Origin: Microbacterium sp. CSI-V
GTDB taxonomy: Bacteria; Actinomycetota; Actinomycetes; Actinomycetales; Microbacteriaceae
Assembly: GCF_001984105.1 (NCBI RefSeq)
Contig: NZ_MTQM01000005.1
Coordinates: forward strand, 124,001-188,000
DNA: 64,000 nucleotides
Direction: 5' to 3'
Shown: positions 54,187 through 62,065 of the stretch, in pieces
How the letters are laid out: every line of letters starts with the position of its first letter
Numbering within the stretch: position 1 is the first letter of the stretch
The notes under the pieces: generated by a model
What the model saw: only the letters and a program-made list of their open reading frames with translations
What the model was told of the DNA's origin: nothing
The model's database searches: none
Made by a program: the position numbers and the translations under genes

Positions 54187-55067
54187 CGGGTGCCCCCGCG
54201 CAGCTCGAGCGTGCAGCACTTGATCCCGCCACCGCCGAGAAGCAGCTCGGACAGGTCGACGAGGACGGGCGTGTACCCGCGCTCGCGCAGCTGCGCCTCG
54301 AAGCCCTTCGCGCGGGGAGAGATGATGACGTTCTTGCCGTCGCTGGCGGAGTTCAGGCCGAACACGGCGCCGTCGGCATCCGAGACCCGGATGGCATCGG
54401 GGTAGCGCTCGCGGAGGATCGCCTGGCTGCGCTCGTCGAACGCGTTCGGCAGGTACGCGATGTTCGCCTTCTCGACGCCGCCGGGGCCCTCGACGGGGTC
54501 GAGAACGGCGATCGCGGTGTCGAGGTGGTAGAACCGCGGGTCGGTGAGCGTCAGCGACACGACCTCGCGGGAGAAGACCTCGCCGACCTCGCGGTGGCTG
54601 TCGCCGGTGGAGCGGAAGCCGGTGCCGGCGAGGATCGTGTTCCCGACGAGCAGGAAGTCGCCCTCGCCCTCGTTCACCTCGACCGGCTCGGCGACCTCGA
54701 AGCCGGACGCTGCGAACCAGTCGATGAACGCGGGGGCCTCGTCGGCGCGCTCGCGGAAGCGGAACTTCGGGCCGTACGCGACGCCGTCGATGACGAAGCC
54801 GCCGTTGGCCGTGTAGACCATGTCGGGCAGACCCTCGACGGGATCGATGAGCTCGATCTCGTGGCCGAGCTCGGTGTAGGTGTCGTACAGCGACTGCCAC
54901 TGCTGCAGGGCGAGGTTCGTGTCGGTGGGGCGCGAGGGCTCCATCCACGGGTTGATGCTGTAGCTCACCGTGAAGTGCTCGGGCCGGCACATGAGGTATC
55001 GACGGTGCTGCTGGACACGGCCGTTCGTCTCGGACTCGACGGCGGCAGCGGCGGGGGTAGCGGACAT
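54183..55067 (-). CDS. Guanidine-modifying (DDAH/arginine-deiminase-fold) hydrolase
   Basis: The 294-residue protein belongs to the amidinotransferase/dimethylargininase fold: RYLMCRPEHFTVSYSINPWM near residue 22, MVYTANGGFVIDG near 80, EGDFLLVGNTILAGTG near 130, the catalytic His in FYHLDTAIAVLDP near 172 and the catalytic Cys in GGIKCCTLEL near 280. It is usually annotated dimethylargininase. Being coupled to rocD, it may instead hydrolyse arginine to ornithine or citrulline. ATG at 55067 has AAGGAG 5 nt upstream. Confidence 0.85.
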   Translation of the reverse strand: MSATPAAAAVESETNGRVQQHRRYLMCRPEHFTVSYSINPWMEPSRPTDTNLALQQWQSLYDTYTELGHEIELIDPVEGLPDMVYTANGGFVIDGVAYGPKFRFRERADEAPAFIDWFAASGFEVAEPVEVNEGEGDFLLVGNTILAGTGFRSTGDSHREVGEVFSREVVSLTLTDPRFYHLDTAIAVLDPVEGPGGVEKANIAYLPNAFDERSQAILRERYPDAIRVSDADGAVFGLNSASDGKNVIISPRAKGFEAQLRERGYTPVLVDLSELLLGGGGIKCCTLELRGGTR

Positions 55068-55260
55068 CTCTGCTCCTTGGGAGGAAAGGTGCGGCGGAAC
55101 GCTGTCCTGGGGCCCGGTGGCCCTTCGACCCGGCGGCGCCTGTCGCGCCGTGCGGGGAAAGGTCGGTCCGGGCACGCCGTGGCCATTGTCTCACGCCGGC
55201 GCGCGGGGGCGCGAGCGGCGCGGGCGGAGCGGCGTTTTGGCTTGGCCGCCGCGGTGCGAG

Positions 55261-55322
55261 CTCAGCGATCCGCGCCGGATCAGTGGCATCCGGCCCCAGC
55301 CGACTGAGGTTGCGCGGATCGC
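55261..55322. repeat. 62-bp dispersed repeat, copy 2
   Basis: CTCAGCGATCCGCGCCGGAT at its left end and CGACTGAGGTTGCGCGGATC near its right end, the best preserved copy. AGCGATCCGCG and CGCGGATCGCT at the two ends form an 11-bp inverted repeat. It lies in the 284-bp gap after the protease gene; the rest of that gap (55068-55260) shows no recognisable feature apart from the promoter region of the guanidine-modifying enzyme. Confidence 0.82.
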
Positions 55323-55351
55323 TCAGCGCACGGGGATGGATGCCGAGAGCC

Positions 55352-56086
55352 TCAGGCTGCGCGGAACTCCGCCAGCGCCTGGCGCAACCGACGAAGGCGG
55401 CGAGCGCGCACGATCTCGGGCAGGACGACCACCACCACCAGGTCGCAGACGGCGTGCGCGACGATGGCCGAGATCAGTCCGCCCTCGGCGATGACGAGGA
55501 CCATCATCGTGAGCCCGAAGAGTGCCGGCATCGGGAGGCTGCGGAACGTCCGATCAGCGTGCGCGACGGCGAAGAGCAGGAGCGGCACACCCCAGGCGAC
55601 GAGTGGGGAGTGCGTGAGGAGCATCAGCAACGCGGGGCCCGACCACCGGTAGACCAGCTCGCTCGAGACCGCGATGAGCGGCGCGCCCCAGAGCCCGAAG
55701 ATCAGTCGTTCGGCGCGACCCGTCGCGGGCCAGACGTGGTCGACGCGCATCCACGGAGACCGCGCGCTCCACGGCCGGAACCTCGCGAGACCCCACCCGA
55801 CACCGACGACGAGCCCGAGCGGAATCAGGATGCCGAGACCCAGCGCGGGGAGGGGGACGACCGCCCGGGTGGTGGCGATGAGCTCGGCGAACGCATCCGT
55901 CGTCTGCGGGCGGGCGATCGCCACCGGGAGCAGGGCGATGCCCAGGGCGCACGGGGGCCAGTTGATCTGCTGCCAGAGTCGCTGTCGGCGCACGTCCCCC
56001 AGGTTGGGCCGCAGCCATCTCGTGACGAGAGCGAGAGCGGGCAGCATCAGCAGAGCGATCACGACCTCGCCGGTGGGTGCCGTCAC
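55352..56086 (-). CDS. CPBP-family intramembrane metalloprotease-like protein
   Basis: A 244-residue protein with about seven hydrophobic segments. It keeps two CPBP/CAAX-protease motifs, FAVAH near residue 176 and HAVCD near 220, but the first motif is SSELVYR instead of EExxxR, so one catalytic Glu is replaced. Activity is therefore uncertain. GTG at 56086 overlaps the stop of the Clp-N-domain gene (GTGA), linking the two. Confidence 0.82.
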   Translation of the reverse strand: MTAPTGEVVIALLMLPALALVTRWLRPNLGDVRRQRLWQQINWPPCALGIALLPVAIARPQTTDAFAELIATTRAVVPLPALGLGILIPLGLVVGVGWGLARFRPWSARSPWMRVDHVWPATGRAERLIFGLWGAPLIAVSSELVYRWSGPALLMLLTHSPLVAWGVPLLLFAVAHADRTFRSLPMPALFGLTMMVLVIAEGGLISAIVAHAVCDLVVVVVLPEIVRARRLRRLRQALAEFRAA

Positions 56087-56931
56087 GGACGCACCTCCGC
56101 GGCATCCGGACGCGGACCCTCCGGCACGACCAAGCGCTTCAGCAGCTCGCCGACCTGCCGCGACCGCTCGTCGAGCTTGGATTCCGCGTCGGCGACGAGA
56201 TTCTCCCGGTGGCGGGAGGAGTACACCGTCACCCGCAGGGAAACCATCCATTCGATCGTCGTGTCCAGTGCATCCTCCAGTCGGAAGCACAGCGCGAACT
56301 CACCTGCTCCCTCGTGCGTCCGCGCGACCTCGACGACCCCATCCGGCGCGACAGCCATCGAGATCGCCGGATCCGCCGCGGACCGACGCGCGAATGCGGT
56401 ACGTACCCGCGACGGAGGCACGGGCAGTGTCTCGTTCCCCAACGACACGAGCTCCTCCTCGAGCCCCCGCTCGTCGAGGGCGCCGGCCGCGCGGGCCGCG
56501 TCGAGGTGCGCACGGGTTCTCGCCACGAGATGGCGACGCTCAACGCCCAGAGCTTGAAGGACGAGCATCGCCACGCCATCGAGTTCGTCGAGTATGCCGA
56601 GGAGCAGATGGCCGGTGCTGGCTGCGGGGTGGCCGAACGTGTCCGCGTAGGCGCTCGCGCTCCTGACCGAGCGAATCGCGAAGGCACTCATCGAACCCCG
56701 CGGACCGCGTTCGTTGGAGTGAAAGAGGAGGTGGGCGAAGGCAGTGAGATCGATGCCCTCGGCGGCGAGCACCCCGGAGGCGATCGATCCGCGGGATGCG
56801 GCGAGCGCGAGGAGGAGCCGGCCCGTATCCACGACGGAGTCGGGGGCCTCCTCCCCCGCCTCCCACACGACGACCTGCGTCCGCGCGTTGAACGAAGTCC
56901 ACCTCACGCCGTCCGATCGCCCTGCCCCCAT
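56083..56931 (-). CDS. Stand-alone Clp N-domain protein
   Basis: The 282-residue protein has two Clp-N repeats in its first 135 residues (DTGRLLLALAASRGSIASGV; STGHLLLGILDELDGVAMLV), the fold that binds adaptors and substrates in ClpA/ClpC. There is no AAA+ ATPase. The C-terminal 140 residues are not recognised; they include a polar, possibly coiled segment near 250-270. It overlaps the CPBP-type protease gene. It may recognise substrates or regulators for that protease or for ClpC; this is inference. Confidence 0.78.
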   Translation of the reverse strand: MGAGRSDGVRWTSFNARTQVVVWEAGEEAPDSVVDTGRLLLALAASRGSIASGVLAAEGIDLTAFAHLLFHSNERGPRGSMSAFAIRSVRSASAYADTFGHPAASTGHLLLGILDELDGVAMLVLQALGVERRHLVARTRAHLDAARAAGALDERGLEEELVSLGNETLPVPPSRVRTAFARRSAADPAISMAVAPDGVVEVARTHEGAGEFALCFRLEDALDTTIEWMVSLRVTVYSSRHRENLVADAESKLDERSRQVGELLKRLVVPEGPRPDAAEVRP

Positions 56932-57022
56932 GCGAGGGCATGATCCGGCTCCCGCGCGAACTCGGCAGAGCCAACGCCTGATCCAGGGGTGGATGCCGCG
57001 TGAACAGCCGCCGCGGCACTAC

Positions 57023-57085
57023 CTCCGCGATACGCGCCGGGTCAGTGGCATCCACACGGATCCGACTGAGGCAGCGCGGATCGCC
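57023..57085. repeat. 62-bp dispersed repeat, copy 3
   Basis: CTCCGCGATACGCGCCGGGT at the left and CGACTGAGGCAGCGCGGATC at the right, with the shared TCAGTGGCATCC block between. It lies in the divergent gap between the Clp-N gene and mtnA, so unlike copy 1 it is not at a gene end. Confidence 0.78.
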
Positions 57086-57152
57086 GACCGGGCAGCGTCG
57101 CACGCCGTCACCGACGCCACCGACGTCCGAGGCCCGTGGGAGAATCGTCGCG

Positions 57153-58322
57153 ATGTCTGCCACCCTCGAGAATTCCGTCGTCCTCGACGAGTCGGCGGGT
57201 GTCGTGCGCATCCTCGATCGCCGCGTGTTCCCCGCACGGGTGGAATGGGTGGATGCCACGACCCCCGACGAGGTCGCTTCGGCGATCCGCGACATGGTGA
57301 CCCAGAGCTCGGGACCGCTGTACGCGGCGACCGCCGGCATGGGCCTCGCCGCTCTGCAGGCACGGGGACTGCCGCTCGGCGAGGCGCGGACGGCGCTGGG
57401 TCGCGCGGGCCGCGCACTGGCCACCGCCCGGCCCACCAACGCGCACCCGCGCGATGCCGTGGCACGGATCCTCGCGGCCGGACGGGATGCCGACGACACC
57501 GACACCCTGGTGTCGGTGACGCTCGAGACGGCGGCCGCGGTCGACCGTGACTACCGCGAGGCCAGCCTGCGCCTGGGCCGCGCGACGCTGTCGCTGCTGC
57601 CCGAGTCGCCGCGGATCCTCACGCACTGCTGGGCCGACGCGTACCTGTTCGGCCTCGTCGCCGCCGCCCGCGAGGCCGGCCGCGAGATCGAGTGGATCGC
57701 GACCGAGACCCGGCCGTACCTGCAGGGCGCGAGGCTCACCGCGCACTCGCTGCGCGAGCTCGACCAGAAGGTCACGCTCATCACCGACGGCATGGCCGCC
57801 GCGGCGCTCGCCTCGCCCCGGGGCGTGGGGTCCGGACCGATCGACGCCGTCGTCACCGCCGCCGACCGCGTCGCACTCGACGGTTCGGTGGTGAACAAGG
57901 TAGGCACGCTCGCGCACGCGGCCGCGGCGGCGGCGTTCGGCATCCCGTACTACGCGATGGTCGAGGCGCCCGATCCCGGTGCTCCGACGGGCGCCGACGT
58001 CGTGATCGAGGACCGCGACCCGCGCGAGGTGCTCGAAGTCCTGGGGCGGCGCACCGCCAGCCCGCTCGTGACCGACGCCTGGTACCCCGCGTTCGACGTC
58101 ACCCCGCCGCGCCTGGTGACCCGCATCGCGACGAGCCGCGGCACGTTCGCCCCGGCCGACGTCGGCGCCCACTTCACGACCGATCCGGATTCCGAAGCCC
58201 CCGCCCCGGCGCTCCGGCGCCGCCGCTCCCCCGCCGAGCCCGCCCCGGTCGCCGCGACCGTGCAACCCGACACCGTCGCCTTCCGCCCCATGACCGCTTC
58301 CCCCGACGAGGACCCTTCATGA
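57153..58322 (+). CDS. mtnA: Methylthioribose-1-phosphate isomerase
   Basis: MtnA opens 5-methylthioribose-1-phosphate to methylthioribulose-1-phosphate. The 389-residue protein has YAATAGMGLAALQARG near residue 52, NAHPRDAVARIL near 96, the catalytic-Cys loop ILTHCWADAYLFG near 152, TRPYLQGARLTAHSL near 185 and the catalytic-Asp loop TAADRVALDGSVVNKVGT near 233. The loop is THCW rather than the usual THCN. A 50-residue Pro/Ala/Arg tail is unusual. mtnC follows with an ATGA overlap. Confidence 0.88.
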   Translation: MSATLENSVVLDESAGVVRILDRRVFPARVEWVDATTPDEVASAIRDMVTQSSGPLYAATAGMGLAALQARGLPLGEARTALGRAGRALATARPTNAHPRDAVARILAAGRDADDTDTLVSVTLETAAAVDRDYREASLRLGRATLSLLPESPRILTHCWADAYLFGLVAAAREAGREIEWIATETRPYLQGARLTAHSLRELDQKVTLITDGMAAAALASPRGVGSGPIDAVVTAADRVALDGSVVNKVGTLAHAAAAAAFGIPYYAMVEAPDPGAPTGADVVIEDRDPREVLEVLGRRTASPLVTDAWYPAFDVTPPRLVTRIATSRGTFAPADVGAHFTTDPDSEAPAPALRRRRSPAEPAPVAATVQPDTVAFRPMTASPDEDPS

Positions 58323-59020
58323 CCGCCATCTCCGCCGACGTCGTCGTGCTCGACATCGAGGGCACCACCAGTGCCGCCGGCTTCATCCTGGGCGACCTGT
58401 ACGACTACGCCCGCCCCCGCCTCGACGAGGTGCTCGGGCGCGACGACGACACCGTGCGCGCCGCCCGCGCCGACGCGATCGCCGAGACCGGGCTGGATGC
58501 CGACGCCACCGACGCCGAGGTCGCCGATGCGCTCCGCGGGCTCATGGCATCCGACGTGAAGTCGACGCCGTTGAAGACGCTGCAGGGGATCATCTGGGCC
58601 GAGGGCTTCGCCGCGGGCGAGATCCACTCGCAGTTCTTCGAGGACGTGCCGCCGCGCCTCCGCGCGTGGCACGAGGCCGGCATCCGGCTCGCGGTGTACT
58701 CCTCAGGGTCGGTCGCCTCCCAGGTGCCGTGGTTCCGGCACGCCCCGCAGGGCGACCTGACGCCGCTCGTCGAGGACTTCTTCGACACCGTCAGCGCGGG
58801 GCCGAAGAAGGAGTCCGGATCGTACGACCGCATCGCCGCGGCCCTCGGCGTCGCCCCCGAGCGTGCGCTGTTCCTCACGGACCACCCCGACGAGGTCGCC
58901 GCGGCTCTGGCTGCCGACTGGCAGGTCGTCGCCCTCGACCGCGCTGGCGAGCCGTGGCACGGAGCCGATTTCGCGTCGCCGTCCGTGGCATCCTTCGACG
59001 AGATCGAGCTGTCGCGGTGA
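58319..59020 (+). CDS. mtnC: Acireductone synthase (enolase-phosphatase)
   Basis: MtnC enolises diketo-methylthiopentyl-1-phosphate and removes the phosphate, giving acireductone. The 233-residue HAD enzyme has VVLDIEGTTSAAGF near residue 8, KTLQGIIWAEGFAAGEIHSQ near 82, YSSGSVASQVPWFRHAP near 122 and the acidic motif FLTDHPDEVAAA near 183, all typical for MtnC. ATG at 58319 overlaps the mtnA stop and its stop overlaps mtnB, so the three are translationally coupled. Confidence 0.94.
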   Translation: MTAISADVVVLDIEGTTSAAGFILGDLYDYARPRLDEVLGRDDDTVRAARADAIAETGLDADATDAEVADALRGLMASDVKSTPLKTLQGIIWAEGFAAGEIHSQFFEDVPPRLRAWHEAGIRLAVYSSGSVASQVPWFRHAPQGDLTPLVEDFFDTVSAGPKKESGSYDRIAAALGVAPERALFLTDHPDEVAAALAADWQVVALDRAGEPWHGADFASPSVASFDEIELSR

Positions 59021-59649
59021 GCCTTCCCCTGACCGCACGCGTGCAGGAGGCCGGTGCCGCCCTCGCCGCGGAAGCCTCGCGCTTCTCGGGGTACGGCTGG
59101 ATGCGCGGCACGTCCGGCAACCTCTCGATCGTGATCGACCGCGATCCGCTCGTGCTCGCGGTCACGGCATCCGGTCTGGAGAAGTCGGAGCTCACCGATC
59201 GCGACGTCGTGCTCATCGGTGCCGACGGTGGGGCGCTCGACCCCGACGACCCGCGGCCGCCGTCCGCCGAGGCCGGGCTCCACGCGCACATCGCCGCGCG
59301 GACCGGAGCGGGCGCGGTGTTCCACGTGCACGCGTTCGACGCGGTCGTCGCGGGGCACCGGTGGCCGGGCGGCGTCGAGATCCGCGACATGGAGATGCTC
59401 AAGGGCATCGGCCACCGCGCGCACGACGAAACCGTCACGATCCCCGTCATCACGAACGACCAGGACATGGCGGTCGAAGCCGCCCGCTTCGACGAGGTCT
59501 ACGTCCCGGCCACCGCCGAGGTGCCCGAGGTCCCCGCGCTGATCGTCGCGAGCCACGGCATGTACGCCTGGGGCGTCGACGTCGCCGCCGCGCGCCGCCA
59601 CCTCGAGATCGCCGAGTGGCTGCTGCGCTTCACCGTCGCCACGCGCTGA
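59017..59649 (+). CDS. mtnB: Methylthioribulose-1-phosphate dehydratase
   Basis: MtnB dehydrates methylthioribulose-1-phosphate. The 210-residue class-II-aldolase-fold protein has YGWMRGTSGNLSIVIDRD near residue 20, the zinc-binding VFHVHAFDAVVAG near 97 and a later His in SHGMYAWG near 177. GTG at 59017 overlaps the mtnC stop (GTGA). Gene order mtnA-mtnC-mtnB leaves acireductone as the end product; the dioxygenase MtnD and final aminotransferase are not in the window. Confidence 0.92.
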   Translation: MSLPLTARVQEAGAALAAEASRFSGYGWMRGTSGNLSIVIDRDPLVLAVTASGLEKSELTDRDVVLIGADGGALDPDDPRPPSAEAGLHAHIAARTGAGAVFHVHAFDAVVAGHRWPGGVEIRDMEMLKGIGHRAHDETVTIPVITNDQDMAVEAARFDEVYVPATAEVPEVPALIVASHGMYAWGVDVAAARRHLEIAEWLLRFTVATR

Positions 59650-59655
59650 GCGCCA

Positions 59656-59690
59656 CCGGCGGCCGCGCGCCGGCGGCCGCGCGCCGGCCG
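59656..59690. repeat. 14-bp GC tandem repeat, 2.5 copies
   Basis: CCGGCGGCCGCGCG occurs at 59656-59669 and 59670-59683, followed by a half copy. It lies between mtnB and the nested palindrome in the convergent gap. Confidence 0.75.
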
Positions 59691-59700
59691 GGTCCCGCGC

Positions 59701-59773
59701 CGAACGCACACGTTCCGGTCGAGCGCACACGTTGCGGGCGGCCAGTGCGTGTGCGTTCGACCCGAACGTGTGT
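59701..59773. terminator. Palindromic element between convergent mtn operons
   Basis: CGAACGCACAC (59701-59711) pairs perfectly with GTGTGCGTTCG (59749-59759). Extra copies CACACGTT (59710, 59727) and AACGTGTG (59766) allow a second nested stem. It lies midway between the mtnB and mtnK stops. Confidence 0.55.
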
Positions 59774-59825
59774 CCGCGGCGGGGATGCCACGCCCCCGGC
59801 GCCCGGCGCGGCGGGCAGCCCCGCG

Positions 59826-61022
59826 TCAGCCGAGCAGCGCCACCGTCCGCGCGGTGAGCGCCCGCGGGTCGGCGTCGTCGAGGCGCGCGGTTCCCAGCGT
59901 CCGCGCGGCGCGCAGGACGAAACGCGCCGCGACGGCGCGCTCCGGCTCGGGAAGCGTCTGGATGTCGGCGACCTTGGAGAACCCGACGATGCGGCGCACG
60001 GCCTTCGCGGCGCCGTAGATCGCGGCATCCGACCGCACGACCGCGAGCGTGTGCTCGAGCACCTCGTCGCCGTACACACGGGGGTCGACGCGGTCGGGCC
60101 AGCGGCGGCGGAATTCGGCCTCGAACGCGTCGACCAATTCGACGGGCAGCGTCAGCAGCGTCTCGGCATCCGCGGAACGCCCGAGCACGTGCGCGCGGGC
60201 GGCCGCGATCACGAGGTTCGCCCACACGGCACCGAGGTCGAAGCCCGTGGGGCCGTACGTGCCGAACTCCGAGTCGAACGCCCGCACCGACTCCCCCTCG
60301 GCGCGCACGAACACCGACCCGGTGTGCAGGTCGCCGTGCAGCAGGCTCTGCGTGCTCTCCTGGAACCGCAGCTTGGCCAGGCCGATCTCGCGCACGAACG
60401 TCCGGTCGGCGCGCAGTTCCCGCACGTCGTCGTCGTTCGCGGGCAGCCAGCCGTTGTGCTCGTGGTCGACGTACGGCTCGGTGAACACCAGGTCTTCGGT
60501 GATCTCGCTCAGCTCCGGGTTCGTCGCGGCGGCGATCGCACGGCGGCGCTCCGGCCCCGGCGTCCCGAACACGCTCGTCGCGAAGCCCACGGCCCCGACG
60601 TACTCGCCGAGCTGCGCCGCGGCGTACGTGTGCAGCCGACCGGCGTTGAGCTCGCCGCGCCACACCGCGTGGTCGCTGAGGTCCTCGATCGACAGGGCGA
60701 GGTTCTCGGCGTCGAAGCCGTGGAACGCCGGCACGTGCGCCGGGTCGATCCGCTCGTGCACGCCGAGCACGACGGCCTCGCGCGCCGCCCGCTCGCGCGT
60801 CAGCGGCCACGACGGGTCCACGCGCACGTGCGGCAGCGACTGCTTCACCACGACGCCGCTCCCGGCGGCATCCTTCACGATGAAGACGAGGTTCAGGTTG
60901 CCGTCGCCGACCTCCTCGACGGACACGATGGATGCCGGATCCACCGGCCCCGCCAGGTGCGGGCGCGCGACGAGGTAGGCGGGGACCGTGGCGACGGTCA
61001 GCTGATCGGTGAGGAGGGTCAT
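59826..61022 (-). CDS. mtnK: Methylthioribose kinase
   Basis: MtnK phosphorylates 5-methylthioribose at C1, the entry step of salvage. The 398-residue kinase has VEEVGDGNLNLVFIV near residue 34, PWRREL-like hinge and the Brenner motif LLHGDLHTGSVFV near 222, then the metal-binding DSEFGTYGPTGFDLG near 243, which is diagnostic for MtnK. ATG at 61022 overlaps the permease stop (ATGA). It is the last gene of the importer operon and converges on mtnACB. Confidence 0.92.
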   Translation of the reverse strand: MTLLTDQLTVATVPAYLVARPHLAGPVDPASIVSVEEVGDGNLNLVFIVKDAAGSGVVVKQSLPHVRVDPSWPLTRERAAREAVVLGVHERIDPAHVPAFHGFDAENLALSIEDLSDHAVWRGELNAGRLHTYAAAQLGEYVGAVGFATSVFGTPGPERRRAIAAATNPELSEITEDLVFTEPYVDHEHNGWLPANDDDVRELRADRTFVREIGLAKLRFQESTQSLLHGDLHTGSVFVRAEGESVRAFDSEFGTYGPTGFDLGAVWANLVIAAARAHVLGRSADAETLLTLPVELVDAFEAEFRRRWPDRVDPRVYGDEVLEHTLAVVRSDAAIYGAAKAVRRIVGFSKVADIQTLPEPERAVAARFVLRAARTLGTARLDDADPRALTARTVALLG

Positions 61023-62065
61023 GATGCGGTGGTGCTCCCGGCGACGATGGTGGTCTTGCGACGGCGGAACGTGAAGCTGAACAGCAGGGCCACGAGCAGC
61101 ACGAGGCCCTTCCCGAAGTCCTGGATGTAGTACGGCAGGCCCATCATCGAGAACCCGGTGACCATCACGGCCACGAGCACCGCGCCCAGCGCCGTGCCCC
61201 ACGCGTTCGGACGCCCGATGCCCAGCACCGACACGCCCACGAGCGCGACGGCCACGGCATCCAGCAGCAGGCTGTTTCCGGCCGAGACGTCGCCCTGCCC
61301 GATGCGGGCGGCGAGGACGAGACCGGCGATGGATGCCAGGATGCCGCAGCCGATGTACGCGGCGGCGCGGTAGGCGCGGACGCGGACGCCGGCGAGGCGC
61401 GCGGCCTCGGGGTTCGACCCCACGGCGGCGAGCGCGCGGCCCCAGCGGGTGCGGTCGAGGACGAACCACAGCACGACCGTGAGTCCGAGGAAGAGCACGA
61501 CCGGCACCGAGAGGGGGCCGATGAACCCGCGGTCGAACCACAGGAAGTCGGGCGTGAACCGGCCGGGGGCGGTGGTGCCGTCGTCGAGGGTCATCTGCGA
61601 CGAGATGGACTTGCCGTCGACGATGATGAGCTTGAGTCCCACGACGGTGAACATCGTCGCGAGCGTCGCCAGCAGGTCGGGGATGCGCGCGAACACGATG
61701 AGCGCGGCGTTGACAGCGCCGATGAGCGCACCCGAGAGCAGCACGACGCCGACCGCGATCCCGCCGACCTGATTGCCGATGACCATCGTCCAGGCGGCGA
61801 TCGACACCGCGAATCCGGCGTTCGCGCCGACCGACAGGTCGAGGCCGCCGACGGTCATCGCGAGCGTCACACCGAGACCGGCGATGCCGATCGGGGCGAT
61901 GTACTTCAGCATCCCCACGATGTTCTCGGGCGTCGCGAACGCGGGCTGGGTCACGGCGAAGAACGCGATGAGCAGCACGGTGACGGCGACGAAGCCCCAC
62001 TTCGCGATGGCATCCACGATCCGGGATCCGGCACTCGGTCGCGCGGGAGCGAGAGCGGTGGTCAT
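61019..62065 (-). CDS. Ribose-type ABC importer permease, probable methylthioribose permease
   Basis: The 348-residue RbsC/BPD-transp-2-type permease has eight to ten hydrophobic segments, TVGGLDLSVGANAGF near residue 70 and ALAAVGSNPEAARLAGVRV near 215, the latter a family hallmark. A single permease gene implies a homodimer. It overlaps both the ATPase gene before it and mtnK after it, so its substrate is most likely methylthioribose or its nucleoside precursor. Substrate is inferred from context only. Confidence 0.88.
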   Translation of the reverse strand: MTTALAPARPSAGSRIVDAIAKWGFVAVTVLLIAFFAVTQPAFATPENIVGMLKYIAPIGIAGLGVTLAMTVGGLDLSVGANAGFAVSIAAWTMVIGNQVGGIAVGVVLLSGALIGAVNAALIVFARIPDLLATLATMFTVVGLKLIIVDGKSISSQMTLDDGTTAPGRFTPDFLWFDRGFIGPLSVPVVLFLGLTVVLWFVLDRTRWGRALAAVGSNPEAARLAGVRVRAYRAAAYIGCGILASIAGLVLAARIGQGDVSAGNSLLLDAVAVALVGVSVLGIGRPNAWGTALGAVLVAVMVTGFSMMGLPYYIQDFGKGLVLLVALLFSFTFRRRKTTIVAGSTTAS

